Assembly: GCA_009760855.2 (NCBI GenBank)
Contig: WPIO01000305.1
Location: forward strand, 40,617-104,616
Reading direction: 5' to 3'
Length of the DNA stretch: 64,000 bases
Source of the DNA: Cristatella mucedo
Lineage: Eukaryota > Bryozoa > Phylactolaemata > Cristatellidae
The position numbers were made by a program, and so were the translations under genes. Of the stretch, positions 21,777 through 31,504 are shown in pieces; the first letter of the stretch is position 1; each line of letters begins with the position of its first letter. The notes under the pieces were generated by a model. It saw only the letters and a list, made by a program, of their open reading frames with translations, was not told the DNA's origin and did not search any database.

Positions 21777-22548
21777 AATGTAATGCAATGCATCTCCGTC
21801 TGTAACTCCACAAATTCATAAAGACCATGTGGGTGTTACGCAGGAGAGTTTTGTTTACCACACTCACAGCCTAGGCGGCTTTCTGTACGCATTCGGTAGC
21901 CAACACACTTCGTCTCACGCAACAAAGAAAAAGTGTGAAGCATAGCACAGTCAGGAGAGCAGTTGAGGTAGTGAGTAGCATAGAAGTAGCAGTTCAGGAC
22001 CGCTGAAAAGGATGTGCCATAGTCGGCAGTAGGAGAGTAGTTGTCGTTACATAAGAATTGTGGAAGCGAGTTCCACAGTCTAGGGCCTGTAGAGCTAAAG
22101 CTTCTGTCGCCAACGGTCTTTAAGCTGAGGAATGGAACAGCTAATTTCTTGTTCACACAGGACCTGAGGGAGCGAACAGGCTGTAACTGATGCAGCAGTT
22201 CAGCTAGGTACGAAGGAGCCAAGCCGTGGTGGGCCTTGTGGGTCAGCGTAAGAACTTTGCTCTGTATCCTTTGCTCAACCGGCAACCATCCTAGCTCTTT
22301 CAGCAAAGGAGACACGTGCTCAAACCGCTGGGTCTTGAAGACTAGCCTTGCAGCCATGTTTACAGTCGGCTGCAGTTGCCTAATAGCTTTCTTTGGCAGC
22401 CCAGCCAAAAAGGAATTACAATAATCAAGCCGAGACAGAACTAAAGAGCTAGTTATATATTTTACTAGCCGCTGTGGGAGACAGCTCCTAATCTTGGACA
22501 GGGATCGGATGTGATGGCTAACTATTTAAGCAGACTTCTGAATGAAGC
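21777..22548 (-). mobile_element. LINE-B copy, antisense, 5'-truncated
   Basis: It begins on the + strand with aatgtaatgcaatgcatctccgtc, the reverse complement of the LINE-B end, and runs back to the KSFIQ region (ttctgaatgaagc). The 190-residue C-terminal frame (21836-22408, minus) is intact: KKAIRQLQPTVNMAARLVFK, LKELGWLPVEQRIQ and RLWNSLPQFLCN. The intact frame indicates a fairly young insertion. It cuts the virus-like block. Confidence 0.88.
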
Positions 22549-22574
22549 AGGTGTAGACGTTACGACAGCAGCAG

Positions 22575-22745
22575 CTAGTGTATAAAATATATATAATTCA
22601 TTTATATAGCGCCCCAAGAGAACCCAATCTCTATTCAGGCGCTTCACATATGCCCCGGGGCTTGAGATCACAACCTCAGTCAGACTTAGGTCGGGGCGAG
22701 CACCTAAACTGCTACACAAACCAGTGTAGCACTGGTTCCACCAGC
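22575..22745 (-). mobile_element. tRNA-derived SINE with LINE-like tail (SINE-1)
   Basis: On the minus strand a tRNA-like head (TAGCAGTTTAGGTGCTCG as box A region, a diverged box B around TGTGATCTCAAGCCC) leads to a tail AAGCGCCTGAATAGAGATT, a short loop, then GTTCTCTTGGGGCGCT. The tail mimics the LINE-A 3' hairpin, so LINE-A-type machinery probably mobilised it. A better preserved copy lies at 39236-39377. Confidence 0.75.
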
Positions 22746-22765
22746 GATATCAGGAAGAATAGCTT

Positions 22766-24113
22766 ACTCAACAAACACTAAAAATCAGCATGGGCAACAA
22801 AAGGACACCATACATTTTTTTGCACACTCTCTATCTATAAGAGCAAAGATGGCAGGTTTTATCTTTTTTATAAGAAGATCTGGGCATTCTAGCCTTTATT
22901 TTCCATTGTTACCTCCCTTGCAAGCCTCTAAGTGTTCCTAACTTTGCTGGCGAATGAAATCGCAATAAACACCTTTTGCAAGTTAATTGTATACCATATC
23001 CCTTCGAACTCCTACATGGCACTTTAGGGTTTCTAAACATAACATAATTGTATAAATGAAGGAGCTAGTCTTTTTGTTATTACTAAAAAGTAAATGATCT
23101 AGATGTTTGCCTTCTCTGTATCTACTATGACTAGTGAACTCAAACTATTAACTTCATATTCAAAAACGTTTATGCTAATACTAAATAACTCAGCTAACTT
23201 ATGAGTATCATCAACGCTCAATTCTTGTGCTGCTTGAATACTACTAATGTTGAACAGTTCCTCTAGTTTAGGAATCAAATGAGAATAATTTTCTAATAGA
23301 ATATCCTTAGATCGGCCATTGACTCAAGATGATTACACCTTCATTGTAAAAGCCTAAAGTCATACAATAAAGCACAAAAATTATCTGACTCATTATGGAT
23401 ATTTATAGTCGACTTCTTCCTCTCTAAACCCTCCGGAATTGGCATGTAACTGTTTCCAAAGTGATGTCTAAAGTATGTAAACTTTGCATAAAGAAATAAA
23501 CTCCAGCTAAATGCCATCTTGAACCACTCAACCTATTCCCCAGCTCTTCTCTTGAAAGCCGAAATTTGATTCATAATTATTTGTTTGCCATCAGAAAGTG
23601 TTATAATCTCTTACTCGCTTACTACAGGGAATGGTTGATAATTATAGTCCCCCTTCTCATCAACCAATATTGGTTAATCAATCACTTTAAATCATTCTTA
23701 GTTTTTATCAATTAGTTAATTACGTCAATTAATCCAATGTATGTTTTTTTGAACCACCTATAAAGATCTATTTTATTATTATCCAATTCTACATACTCAT
23801 AATCCTTAAACCCTACCATCAGAGGTGACCTTCCCAAGAAACCAATTTGTCTGAACGAGCTTTATTAACCAAAGCGCCTCTCTTTCGAAAGACCACCCCT
23901 CCCATTTTTCTCTTTCTTACCCTGAATACCACCTTGTGCTTTCTTATTTCCCATTCTTCTCAAATCGTGTATCATCTCTTCCAAATCTATCTTAGAAAAA
24001 GAATACCTTGGTAAAAGACCAGTTCGCTGTCTAATCTCTTCTCTATTCCGTTTTTCGTGATCGCAGTATTTCTCTCCCTTCCGCTTCATAAAATAATTGT
24101 TTTGCTGAGACAT
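22766..24113 (-). pseudogene. Polinton/Maverick-type family B DNA polymerase, N-terminal part, decayed
   Basis: Read down the minus strand from an ATG at 24113. A basic N-terminus (MSQQNNYFMKRKGEKYCDHE, RRMGNKKAQGGIQGKKEKN) is followed by FKDYEYVELDNNKIDLYRWF, then ITLSDGKQIIMNQISAFKRR, SYMPIPEGLERKKSTINIHN with ESDNFCALLYDF, then HKLAELFSISINVFEYE, then a zinc-finger-like CKRCLLRFHSPAKL, and finally PFVAHADF followed by a stop and CLL at about 22778-22795. This order matches the long N-terminal region of protein-primed family B polymerases of Polintons, in which ADF-E-C marks the first exonuclease motif; here the acidic residue codon reads TAG. At least four stops or shifts occur. The rest of the exonuclease and the polymerase domain are missing, replaced by SINE-1 and LINE-B. 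Identification is from motif order, without a search. Confidence 0.65.
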
Positions 24114-24185
24114 CTTGTATATAATACAGAAATATTTCTTTAATTTATTTGTGCTAGTAATATAGTAATACATTACTTTATTGCT

Positions 24186-24508
24186 TTGTAATGTAATGTA
24201 ACTCCATCTGTAACTCCACCAAGCAGTAAAGACTATGTGGGTGTTATGCACATGAGTTTTGTCTAGCGCGCTCACATCCTAAGCGGCTTTCGGTACGCAT
24301 TAGGTAGCCAACAGAGTTCATCTCACGCAACAAAGAGAAAGCGGGAAGCATAGCAGAGTCAGGAGAGTGGTTGAGTTAGTGAGTAGCATGAAAGTAGCAG
24401 CTCAGGACCACTGAAAATGATGAGCCATAGTCGGCAGCAGGAGTGTAGTTGTCGTTGCCTAAGAATTGTGAAAGCAAGTTCCACAGTCTAGGACCTGTGG
24501 AGCTAAAG
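24186..24508 (-). mobile_element. LINE-B copy, antisense (3' part)
   Basis: Starts with taatgtaatgtaactccatctgtaac and continues through the antisense C-terminal region to gagctaaag at 24508. It is interrupted there by a separate 293-bp insertion and resumes at 24802. It lies directly before the start of the polymerase remnant. Confidence 0.8.
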
Positions 24509-24801
24509 TGTTGTGCGAGCCTGCTGCTTCTGCAATTGCAATTAGTGCAGCAGCATCAGCCACTAAATGTACGCCCCACCTGCAGCAGCTGGTTGAGCAA
24601 TTGACTCGGTGCAGCCTATGATGTAAGTGTGTGGCCCACCACTGATGCACTCCTTTATCTGTGGTGAGTCAGCCCCTGCTTGTATATGTACCTGCTGGGG
24701 AAATAAAGATCGAGTCTCGTTCACCTCTCACGTTAGCCCACTTGTGTCTTCGTGAGACTCCACTAGCCCTGCTGCAGCCGGGGACACAGAACACAAATAC
24801 A
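24509..24801. mobile_element. Solo-LTR candidate 2
   Basis: This segment is absent from all other LINE-B copies at this position. It begins TGTTGTGCGAGCC and ends ...GAACACAAATACA, so TG...CA ends are possible. It carries a tgtatatgtacc stretch and AATAAA (24700) followed by gagtctcgtt, as in an LTR with promoter and polyadenylation signals. The exact right end is ambiguous by about 6 bases; taaag (left) and tacaag (right) could be an eroded 5-bp duplication. No internal region is present. Confidence 0.5.
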
Positions 24802-24960
24802 AGCTTCTGTAGCCAACGGGCTTTAAGTAGATGAATGGGACAGCTAATTTTTTGTCCATACAGGACCTGAGGGCACGAAGAAGCTGAAACTGGTGCAGCA
24901 GTTCAGCTAGGTACAGAGGAGCCAAGCCGTGGCGGGTCCTTTGATTACATTCATTGCATT
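24802..24960 (-). mobile_element. LINE-B copy, antisense (continuation)
   Basis: Continues the copy at 24186-24508 (agcttctgtagccaacgg onward) to gccgtggcgggtcc near 24940, then ends in tttgattacattcattgc, which may be target sequence or a rearranged tail. Confidence 0.7.
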
Positions 24961-24984
24961 TCAAATAATGTTAACCATAGAGTA

Positions 24985-25108
24985 GAATGTATTTGAATTT
25001 GATGGTGACTAGGTTCTTTAAAATGAGTGAGGAAACAACCGAGAGGAGCGAGGTTGTTGAGGGGTGAAACTGTTTGAGCCCTAGGCAACATCAAATTTGA
25101 ATACATTC
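24985..25108. repeat. Inverted-repeat (MITE-like) element
   Basis: Two 20-base arms, GAATGTATTTGAATTTGATG (24985-25004) and CATCAAATTTGAATACATTC (25089-25108), are inverted with two mismatches and enclose 84 bp. Size and shape suit a very small non-autonomous DNA transposon. I see only one copy in the window. Confidence 0.45.
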
Positions 25109-25131
25109 CACTGAAGGAGGGGATAGCATCC

Positions 25132-25323
25132 TCATCGGTCGGTAGACGGGCGATAATCAGTTAGCTGCAGCACTAGTGGGGTCAAACGACTCATCTGGAA
25201 TTTCACAATGAAATCTCGCTCGGTCTGCGAATACGGCCAAGTTGCAGCGTCTAAGGAGTCGATGAGCAGCTTGGTCGCCTCGCGGGTGTAGCGACCGAGT
25301 CCGGTTGGGGGCGGATCCGTCAC
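25132..25323 (-). CDS. GC-rich open frame, unrecognised
   Basis: A 63-residue frame starts MTDPPPTGLGRYTREATKLL, continues IDSLDAATWPYSQTERDFIV and ends at a stop at 25132. The CpG-rich composition contrasts with the AT-rich flanks. It might be a first exon or part of a promoter-associated CpG-rich segment, or a fragment of a retroelement. No donor site convinces me. Confidence 0.25.
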   Translation of the reverse strand: MTDPPPTGLGRYTREATKLLIDSLDAATWPYSQTERDFIVKFQMSRLTPLVLQLTDYRPSTDR

Positions 25324-26344
25324 GGCGTGGTCACGCCCACACTCTTAGGCCAACATTTCAAACAGCAGGCCAACTATTTAATACTTTATTTTGTATCAAA
25401 TAAATTTTAATTTAAGAATCTATATGAACTACGTGTGCATATATTGGTGTCACTGTGCTCGAAAAGCGATTTCCGTTCTACATGTCAGCCCCTCCCCGAG
25501 TGCCGGATGTGATTAGGCGAGTAGCTGCCGCCTTCATCTGGATTCGTCTGGGTGACCAGTTAACTGTGGCTAACTTTGTCCACCGTCAATTTATATATAA
25601 ATTTCAGATTAATGTTTTCCCTTTGGGTTTAAAATCAGATGCAGGTGCGTTCCCATATCGCTAGCTAAAATGTTGGTTTCGGTTTCTTCGGTCAGGCCCT
25701 GTGTTGAGCTGGCTGCTGGCTGTATGCAAACAGCTCGACAAACGGCGATTCGCTCCTCTGCCGATCCCATTTTAAGGCCTAGAATGAGCTAGATAGTGGA
25801 CACCTGCTGTTCATGTGACTGCCTTGCGAGGGTCTGACTATTGAATGCAGCACGTGCATGCCTTTCTTTGCAGCAAATGAGCCCGATGGCAGTAACCCGG
25901 GTGCCCGTAGACTGCGATAACTATCCGAATATGGGTCCACATGATAAGCAAACAGGCTAAAAATGTCGGGCTCGCCAAGTTCTATTCGTAAGCATCAAGA
26001 CAGTGATTTCGAAAACGATTATCTTTATTGAGCAAGTGCTCAGCTGCTGACCAGATCTATGGCAAGGATCTAGGGCTCGATCACGAAAATTGAGCTATTG
26101 AGATTTTTTTGAGAAATAGGTCAATATTGATGATTAATTTGGGACAACCGCTGGTGCCTTCTTCGGGCACCCCATTGAAAGTATCTGCACGCCCCGAGCA
26201 GGCTTCTGAGCTGCAGCTATTTTTTTTCTGCCACGAGTCTGAGCCACATGAGATGCAGCCGCCAATGGCCAATATTGTCTGGATCTTCATCCTCACGGTC
26301 AGCGATATTTTTCGGCACGGCCGGATATTTTTCGGCACGACCGG
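25324..26344. other. No gene recognised
   Basis: Mixed-composition sequence. A 69-residue + frame at 25455 and paired frames at 26081-26404 lack supporting features. A short tandem repeat of gatatttttcggcacg occurs at about 26303-26340. Confidence 0.35.
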
Positions 26345-26375
26345 GTTCGCCCATATCTTGTAAGTTAGTTTATCG
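26345..26375 (-). mobile_element. LINE-A host copy, right end before nested insertion
   Basis: About 30 bp (cgcccatatcttgtaagttag) match the antisense LLVMG segment of LINE-A. The copy continues at 26899 on the other side of the nested sense insertion, with TTATCG duplicated at 26370-26375 and 26899-26904. Confidence 0.65.
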
Positions 26376-26898
26376 TTTTGTCGCTCACTTTTAGGTCTCT
26401 TCATTCGATGGCTCCAGCCTATCTTTCAGATATACTACCCCATCAGGCCAAGCATCGTACCACTCGCTTTTCGGAATCCAGCAGTCTAGAAATACCTCGT
26501 ACAAACCTTAAATCCTTTGGAGACCGTGCATTTAGCTCGTATGCTCCCAAAGCCTGGAACTCCCTCCCGACTTTCGTCAGAACATCCCCTGACCTGACCA
26601 CATTTAAAAGAAACTTAAAAACACACCTATTTAGGACAGCATTTAGTGGGTCCCTGTGATTCGTCCTTGTTGTGCTTATGCGTGCTGACACTGTGCATGC
26701 TGCCACTAACCACATTTGCATGCTGACCCTGTGCATTTCACCCCTAACCATATTATTCATTTTGTTTGTTTTTCAAGCATGATTTTACTTACTATTCTAT
26801 TGCATATCACTTTGCAGCAAATGTAAAGCGCCTAGAGAGAGATTAAGTTCTCTGAGGGCGCTTTATCAAGTGCAATATTATTATTATTATTATTGTTA
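26376..26898 (+). mobile_element. LINE-A copy, 5'-truncated, nested in an antisense LINE-A
   Basis: Encodes the last 93 residues of the reverse-transcriptase protein in one frame (26378-26659: LTFRSLHSMAPAYLSDIL to LFRTAFSGSL), the hairpin at about 26826-26866 and the (ATT)n end. It is nearly identical to 1100-1607, so both are recent. A 6-bp target duplication TTATCG borders it. Confidence 0.9.
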
Positions 26899-28235
26899 TT
26901 ATCGTCATTTAGTTTTAGAAAATTTGCTGCCATCCATGTGCGGATGTTATCAATACGTGCAGCAAGTGAGTTGAGAGAATCTGAGGTGCTCGAAGGCTGG
27001 GAGGGATCAAAGCAAAGGTACAACTGAGTGTCATCCGCATAGACGTGAAAGTCTAGATTGTGCTTGGCAATCACATCAGCAAGAGGGAGAGTATAAATCA
27101 TGAAAAGAACCGGACCTAGTCCGGAGCCCTGAGGTATGCCATGTTTCAGAGGTACCTGAGATGATCTTTGTCCATTCACATTAATACTATGGAATCTTTA
27201 ACTGAGATAGGACCTGAACCATTGCAATGCAGTGCCAGTGATGCCCAGGTGAGATGAGAGGCGCTCTAGAAGAACTTTGTGATCGATGGTATCAAAAGCT
27301 GCCGAAAGATTGAGCAAAACAAGCAGAGATACTCTACCCATGTCTGCATCCCTAAGTAGGTCGTTTTACACCTGAAGCAATGCTGATTACATGGAATGAT
27401 TAGCTCTAAAACCAGACTGGAACTTACTAGCAATGTTTGAAGTTTTGATATATTAGTACAGCTGGTCCACCATGACTCGTTCCAGTGTTTTTAATAGCGG
27501 TGGTACAATGGAGAAGGTAGACTAAGCTTTAATTACATAAGTTCTCATGTTCTAGTGTTGCTTTTTTGAGTAATAGCCTGACTACAGCCTTTTTGAGAGG
27601 TGCTTGGGCATGACCTGAGGCAAATGACATGTTAATGATGTTAGTTATGCACGGCAGCAGCAGATGCAAAAGAAGTATATGCAGAACAGTGGGAATAGGG
27701 TCCAGAGGAGCAGTTGTACTCTTTGATTGGGATATGAACTTCAGCACGAGTTCACTAGTGACCTTGAATTTAGACATTGGGGTACTGCAAGAAATTAAGG
27801 GACAGCGTTCTAGGGGATGCTGCCATCGTAGGGTGGGACTTTCTGATCATGTCAATCTTCTAGACGAAGAAGTTAAAGAAGCAATCAGTTGCATCATCAC
27901 AGGGATCATTAGGTAAGGAGCTATGCTGGGAGCGGTTGAGGAGATGGTTGATCGTCGATATCAGCATTTTTGGATTGTGCATGTGTGATTCAATGTTTTT
28001 ATAAAATCTAGACTTGGCCTTTCTAGAATGTAGTCCTCATATGCCTATCGATGGACAGTCAGTCCTGATCTTTTATATGCTTTTTCAAGCTTGCACTTAG
28101 TAGACCTAGCTAGTGTAATATCTGTGGTAAGGCCTAGGCCGTCTTGGCAATTTCGCTTAGTCAGAGGTGCAAACTCGTCGAGTATGTCAGCTAATGTCGT
28201 GTTGTAGCAATCTACCCATGATGATAGGTCGGAAG
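26899..28235 (-). pseudogene. LINE-A reverse transcriptase N-terminal half, antisense
   Basis: Minus strand reads, from right to left: a linker region, FVSQSKSTTAPLDPIPT (27740), SFASGHAQAPLKKAVVRLLL (27600), KATLEHENLCN, then the motif A region in shifted frames, HGIPQGSGLGPVLFMIYTLP (27150), catalytic FHVYADDTQLYLCFDPSQPS (27050) and [11 protein letters not shown] (26925). These are fingers and palm of a CR1/L2-like enzyme. Several stops and shifts occur. This is the host copy into which the sense copy at 26376 inserted. Confidence 0.82.
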
Positions 28236-29082
28236 GGGGAGTGACCAGCAGAGGTCAGGCAGACATTCTCACATGGGTATCATCGATATCAAGAGTCTTG
28301 AGGTTTCGCGATTTACAGTTGATGTCAGGAGGAGGGGAGGACGAAGAGGAGGAGGAGGAGGAGAGCACACATTGTAGATTGAATGAGATCTGTATGTGGT
28401 CAGATAAGCAGGATTTGGTAATAATTGGTGATGACAAAGTGAAGTTGTATGAGAAAATTTTGTCGAGTGTGTGACCCTTGGAGTGAGTAGGACCGTATAT
28501 ATTAGCCACGAGAGACAATGACTCAGTCGATGCACGAAGTCAGGGCTGAAGGCGTCAGATAAGTTATCAGAGTGAATGTTGAAATCCCCCATAACGAGGA
28601 AGGATCGAGTTCTTGCACACTGAATTGAAATGAGATCGGAGAATCTGAGATAACAGAGGATTTGAGACCTGGTGGGCGATAGACTACTGCCACTATCGGT
28701 AGCTTGTTTTCGGATGAGACCACTGAATGAAGAGACACTGAATTGAAATGAGATCTTGGAGATGAAATGAGCATTGAAAGAAGGTCTTGGTACCTGGTGG
28801 GCGATAGACTACTACCATCATTGGTAGCTTGTTGTCGGGTGAAATGAAGACAATCGATCTGGAAGACTGCTTCGAGGGTACTGCAAATGGCCAGAAGTCA
28901 AATGTCGAGCTCATGATAATTGCAACTCCATCTCCAGTTTTGAGTTATCTAGGGATGTGAAAGAATAAGAAACCAGCATGGAGGGGAGTAGTTTCTTGCA
29001 TTGTTGGCAGTTGACCGGTTTTAGCCAAGTTTCAGTCAAGGTTAGGAGGTTGAGACCATTTTCAGAATTAACTGCTTTGCAG
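28236..29082 (-). pseudogene. LINE-A endonuclease region, antisense
   Basis: Minus strand carries an LTLTETWLKP motif (29030), the VVYRPPG motif (twice, because of a tandem duplication), MGDFNIHSDN (28590) and ITKSCLSDHIQISFNLQ (28430), in the order expected of an AP-type endonuclease. It is continuous with the reverse transcriptase half at 26899. A (GGA)n tract at 28328-28362 has expanded within it. Frames are broken. Confidence 0.8.
28618..28855 (-). repeat. Imperfect tandem duplication inside LINE-A endonuclease
   Basis: Two units beginning ctgaattgaaatgagatc (about 28618 and 28738) each contain the segment acctggtgggcgatagacta and a ggtagcttgtt block, so the YRPP-containing part of the endonuclease is present twice. 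The units differ by point changes, so the duplication is not very recent. Confidence 0.7.
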
Positions 29083-29143
29083 CAGCAATAAATAATCACC
29101 TACCACAGGAATTGAACCCGAAACCTATGGGCCGAAGTCGGGA
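29083..29143 (-). mobile_element. SINE-2 fragment
   Basis: gcagcagcaataaataatc followed by a box-B-like ggaattgaacccgaaacc matches the reverse complement of the SINE at 48405-48600. It is cut off by the TA microsatellite. Confidence 0.5.
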
Positions 29144-29145
29144 GT

Positions 29146-29176
<31 letters not shown>

Positions 29177-29227
29177 TGCATATACGGTATCTATGTCTAT
29201 GTGTGTTCACACACACACACACACACA

Positions 29228-29290
<63 letters not shown>

Positions 29291-29298
29291 TACATATG

Positions 29299-29368
<70 letters not shown>

Positions 29369-29466
29369 TACATATGTATGTATACATGTATGGATATATA
29401 TACATGTGCACTCACATATATATATATATATATATATGTGAGTGCACATGTATGTATATATATATA

Positions 29467-29503
<37 letters not shown>
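29144..29503. repeat. Compound microsatellite (TA)n, (CA)n, (TG)n with palindromes
   Basis: About 360 bp of (TA)n with (AC)n at 29210-29230 and (TG)n at 29471-29501 in inverted order. A 52-bp perfect palindrome sits at 29401-29452 (arms TACATGTGCACTCACAT). A block around tacatatgtatgtata occurs twice, about 78 bp apart. All Tyr-Ile repeat frames here are artefacts of the repeat. Confidence 0.95.
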
Positions 29504-29623
29504 ACATAGGCACCTTGCCTCAGCTTGTTATCACTACACTTCAAAGCGGTTTTTGCAGCATATACTGCCATCTGTTTAGTCAAAATGTTGTGTGTCATGT
29601 CAATTTTAGTCGCACTGTGATGT

Positions 29624-29935
29624 ATGAGCTCAGAATCTTTACTAGTAGCTGAATGTTTTGTCATGGTTTCCGAAGCTTCAACTCGAATCTTCCTAGAAAT
29701 GGCTGCACAATACCAGAAGATTGACTTGTCTGACATATTTGACTCATCTGACGAGAGCAATCAGAGGATCCAGAACGCTTTGGCTAATGCCTCGTTGGTT
29801 TCATCATTGGATTTGAGTCGACGGAGCTGCAATGCTTTAGCTGACAAAATACGGACGTTTCGAAAACTTACACGGCTGTCTCTTAAAGGCTGTGAGTTAT
29901 CTAAGCTGCCAGTGAGTGTAACCGATCTTACGACG
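29624..29935 (+). CDS. First coding exon of a leucine-rich-repeat protein
   Basis: A TGA two codons upstream closes the frame, so translation starts in this exon: at 29624 (MSSESLL), at 29663 (MVSEAST) or at 29699 (MAAQYQK). The acidic stretch [20 protein letters not shown] precedes [20 protein letters not shown] and [20 protein letters not shown], that is, two leucine-rich repeats of about 23 residues. It ends at acg|gtaagt, phase 0, compatible with every downstream LRR exon. No signal peptide is evident, so a cytoplasmic protein is likely. Such LxxLxLxxCxLxxLPxS repeats occur in ROCO/SHOC2-like and NLR-like proteins; the final domain is not in view. Confidence 0.65.
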
Positions 29936-30099
29936 GTAAGTGCCCGGTGTTTTGTGTTCGGTTAGGAAGCATTCGCTGTCTGCAGCTGCTATTTTTTATT
30001 CTGGCCTGTCCTGACAATGCTGTCCAGTATGCACGTTTATCCTTTTACTTTCTCAGAAAAATCTGCTTTACACCCTGGTGAATCGTTTAGGCATTAACT

Positions 30100-30475
30100 A
30101 GTTACAAATTTGAGACCTGTTACTGTGGTTAATGTCTTTAGGGAGCATTTGAAGCAGCATCTTTTGTGCAAGCCTCGTGGTCGCCGTGTTTCGGCCTTAA
30201 ACAGGGAACAGGTTGCGTTACACGAGCTGACCACTCATTCAAGCACAATGCACCATTGTGACCTCTACAAGTGCCACATTAGTTCATGTAGTGCCTTGCT
30301 GTTGACCCTGTGCATATCACAGCTAACCATGTTTGGCATGTTGTTCATTGACCTTGCTACTGCTAACCATTCGATCATGCATTCATTACAGCAAATGTTA
30401 AGTGCCTAGAAAGAGATTGAGTTCACTTGAGGGTGCTATAAGCAAATGTACTTTTATTATTATCATTACGTTTAT
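30100..30475 (+). mobile_element. LINE-A 3' end, old
   Basis: A diverged C-terminal region (30110-30200), the 3' UTR with gaccctgtgcatatcac, a hairpin AAGTGCC...GGGTGCT at about 30401-30440 and ttattattatc at the end. It lies in the first intron of the LRR gene. Confidence 0.65.
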
Positions 30476-30785
30476 AGAATGTTTGCCATTGTGCTAGCAT
30501 CCCTGTTTGGTGGTTGTTTGTGTTTGATCATCGTTCATTCTTTGCCTCTGTCTAGAAATGCATAGTTTGTCACATCCTTTCAGGCGTGTTTTTCTTTGGC
30601 ACCCTCCAGCCCCGTGGATGCCTATCTAACAGTTTGCCTTGACCACGTCAATGCTTTTGCAAATGTACGGCTGAGTTTCATAACTATTTGGGCTGTAGCT
30701 TGCAACTATTAAGAGCTCATCCTTCCTTTTTCTCCGACTCCTCTCTGCTTGTTGTCAAATGCTCAATGTCCCTGTTCGATGATTG
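30476..30785. other. Intron sequence, nothing recognised
   Basis: No coding or repeat signal that I can support. Confidence 0.4.
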
Positions 30786-31084
30786 AATGTAATAATAATA
30801 ATAGGAATAATAATACATTTAATGTAGCCCTCTCAGAGAAATCAATATCTTTCTAGGCAATTGAAATTTGCTCCAAAGGAAGCACGATCGAATGGTTAGT
30901 AGTAGTATGTTCAATAAACGACAACAATAGCATCGTTAGGGGTGACATACACAGGGTCAGCATTCGAATATGTTTAGTGGCTGAATGCTCAGTATCAGCA
31001 CTCATCAGCAGGTAAAGGACGAATTACAGGGATCCACTATATTTTGTTATAAATAGATGCGTTGTTAGGTTACTTTTCACCCTT
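30786..31084 (-). mobile_element. LINE-A antisense copy (3' end)
   Basis: Begins taataataataggaataataat, then a decayed hairpin and the reverse-complemented 3' UTR (gttaggggtgacatacacaggg). It is interrupted by a LINE-B end and resumes at 31505. Confidence 0.65.
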
Positions 31085-31500
31085 CTCAAGCCTCAGGTTG
31101 TGTAAACACGACAAACTGGCTCTTCTATTCCTGAGCTCAAAAACCGTTGGCAATAGATGCTTTAGCTCTGCAGTTCCTTGACTTCGGAACTCACGACTCT
31201 TATCAGACGGCCATTACTGTCCAGCAGCAGGTTTGTGTTAATCCTTTCCAGCAGTCCTGAGCTGCTACTTGCATACTACTACTATATCACTACTTAAACT
31301 GCTCTCCTGGCTGTGCTAGGCTTCCCAATTTCTCTTTGTTGAGTGGGATGAAGTCGGTGGGCTAGCGAATGCCTACCGAAAGCAGCCTATGCTTTGAGTT
31401 GGATATTCAAACAATCCTGAGTAACACCCGCATAGTTTTAGTCGCTTTGTAGGTATACATGCGGAGGTCACTTTAAATTACAAATGCAACGACAAAATGT
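31085..31500 (+). mobile_element. LINE-B 3' end, nested, old
   Basis: Matches the LINE-B tail: gctcaaaaaccgttggcaa, ttagctctgcagttcc, ctgctctcctggctgtgc and the acccgcatag segment near 31425. About a fifth of positions differ from younger copies. Confidence 0.65.
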
Positions 31501-31504
31501 GCAT

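Noticed and set aside
26081-26404. Minus frame of 107 residues as a gene
   Set aside because: Its end lies in antisense LINE sequence and the rest has no recognisable features; a + frame overlaps it.
28241-28474. Acidic GGEDEEEEEE-type protein
   Set aside because: A (GGA)n expansion read on the wrong strand of the LINE-A endonuclease.
26376-29082. Twin-priming inversion of one LINE-A
   Set aside because: Order is wrong (tail in the middle) and a TTATCG duplication shows a sense copy nested in an older antisense copy.
29112-29760. Long Tyr-Ile repeat reading frames on both strands
   Set aside because: They are translations of the TA microsatellite, open in several frames because the repeat has no stops.
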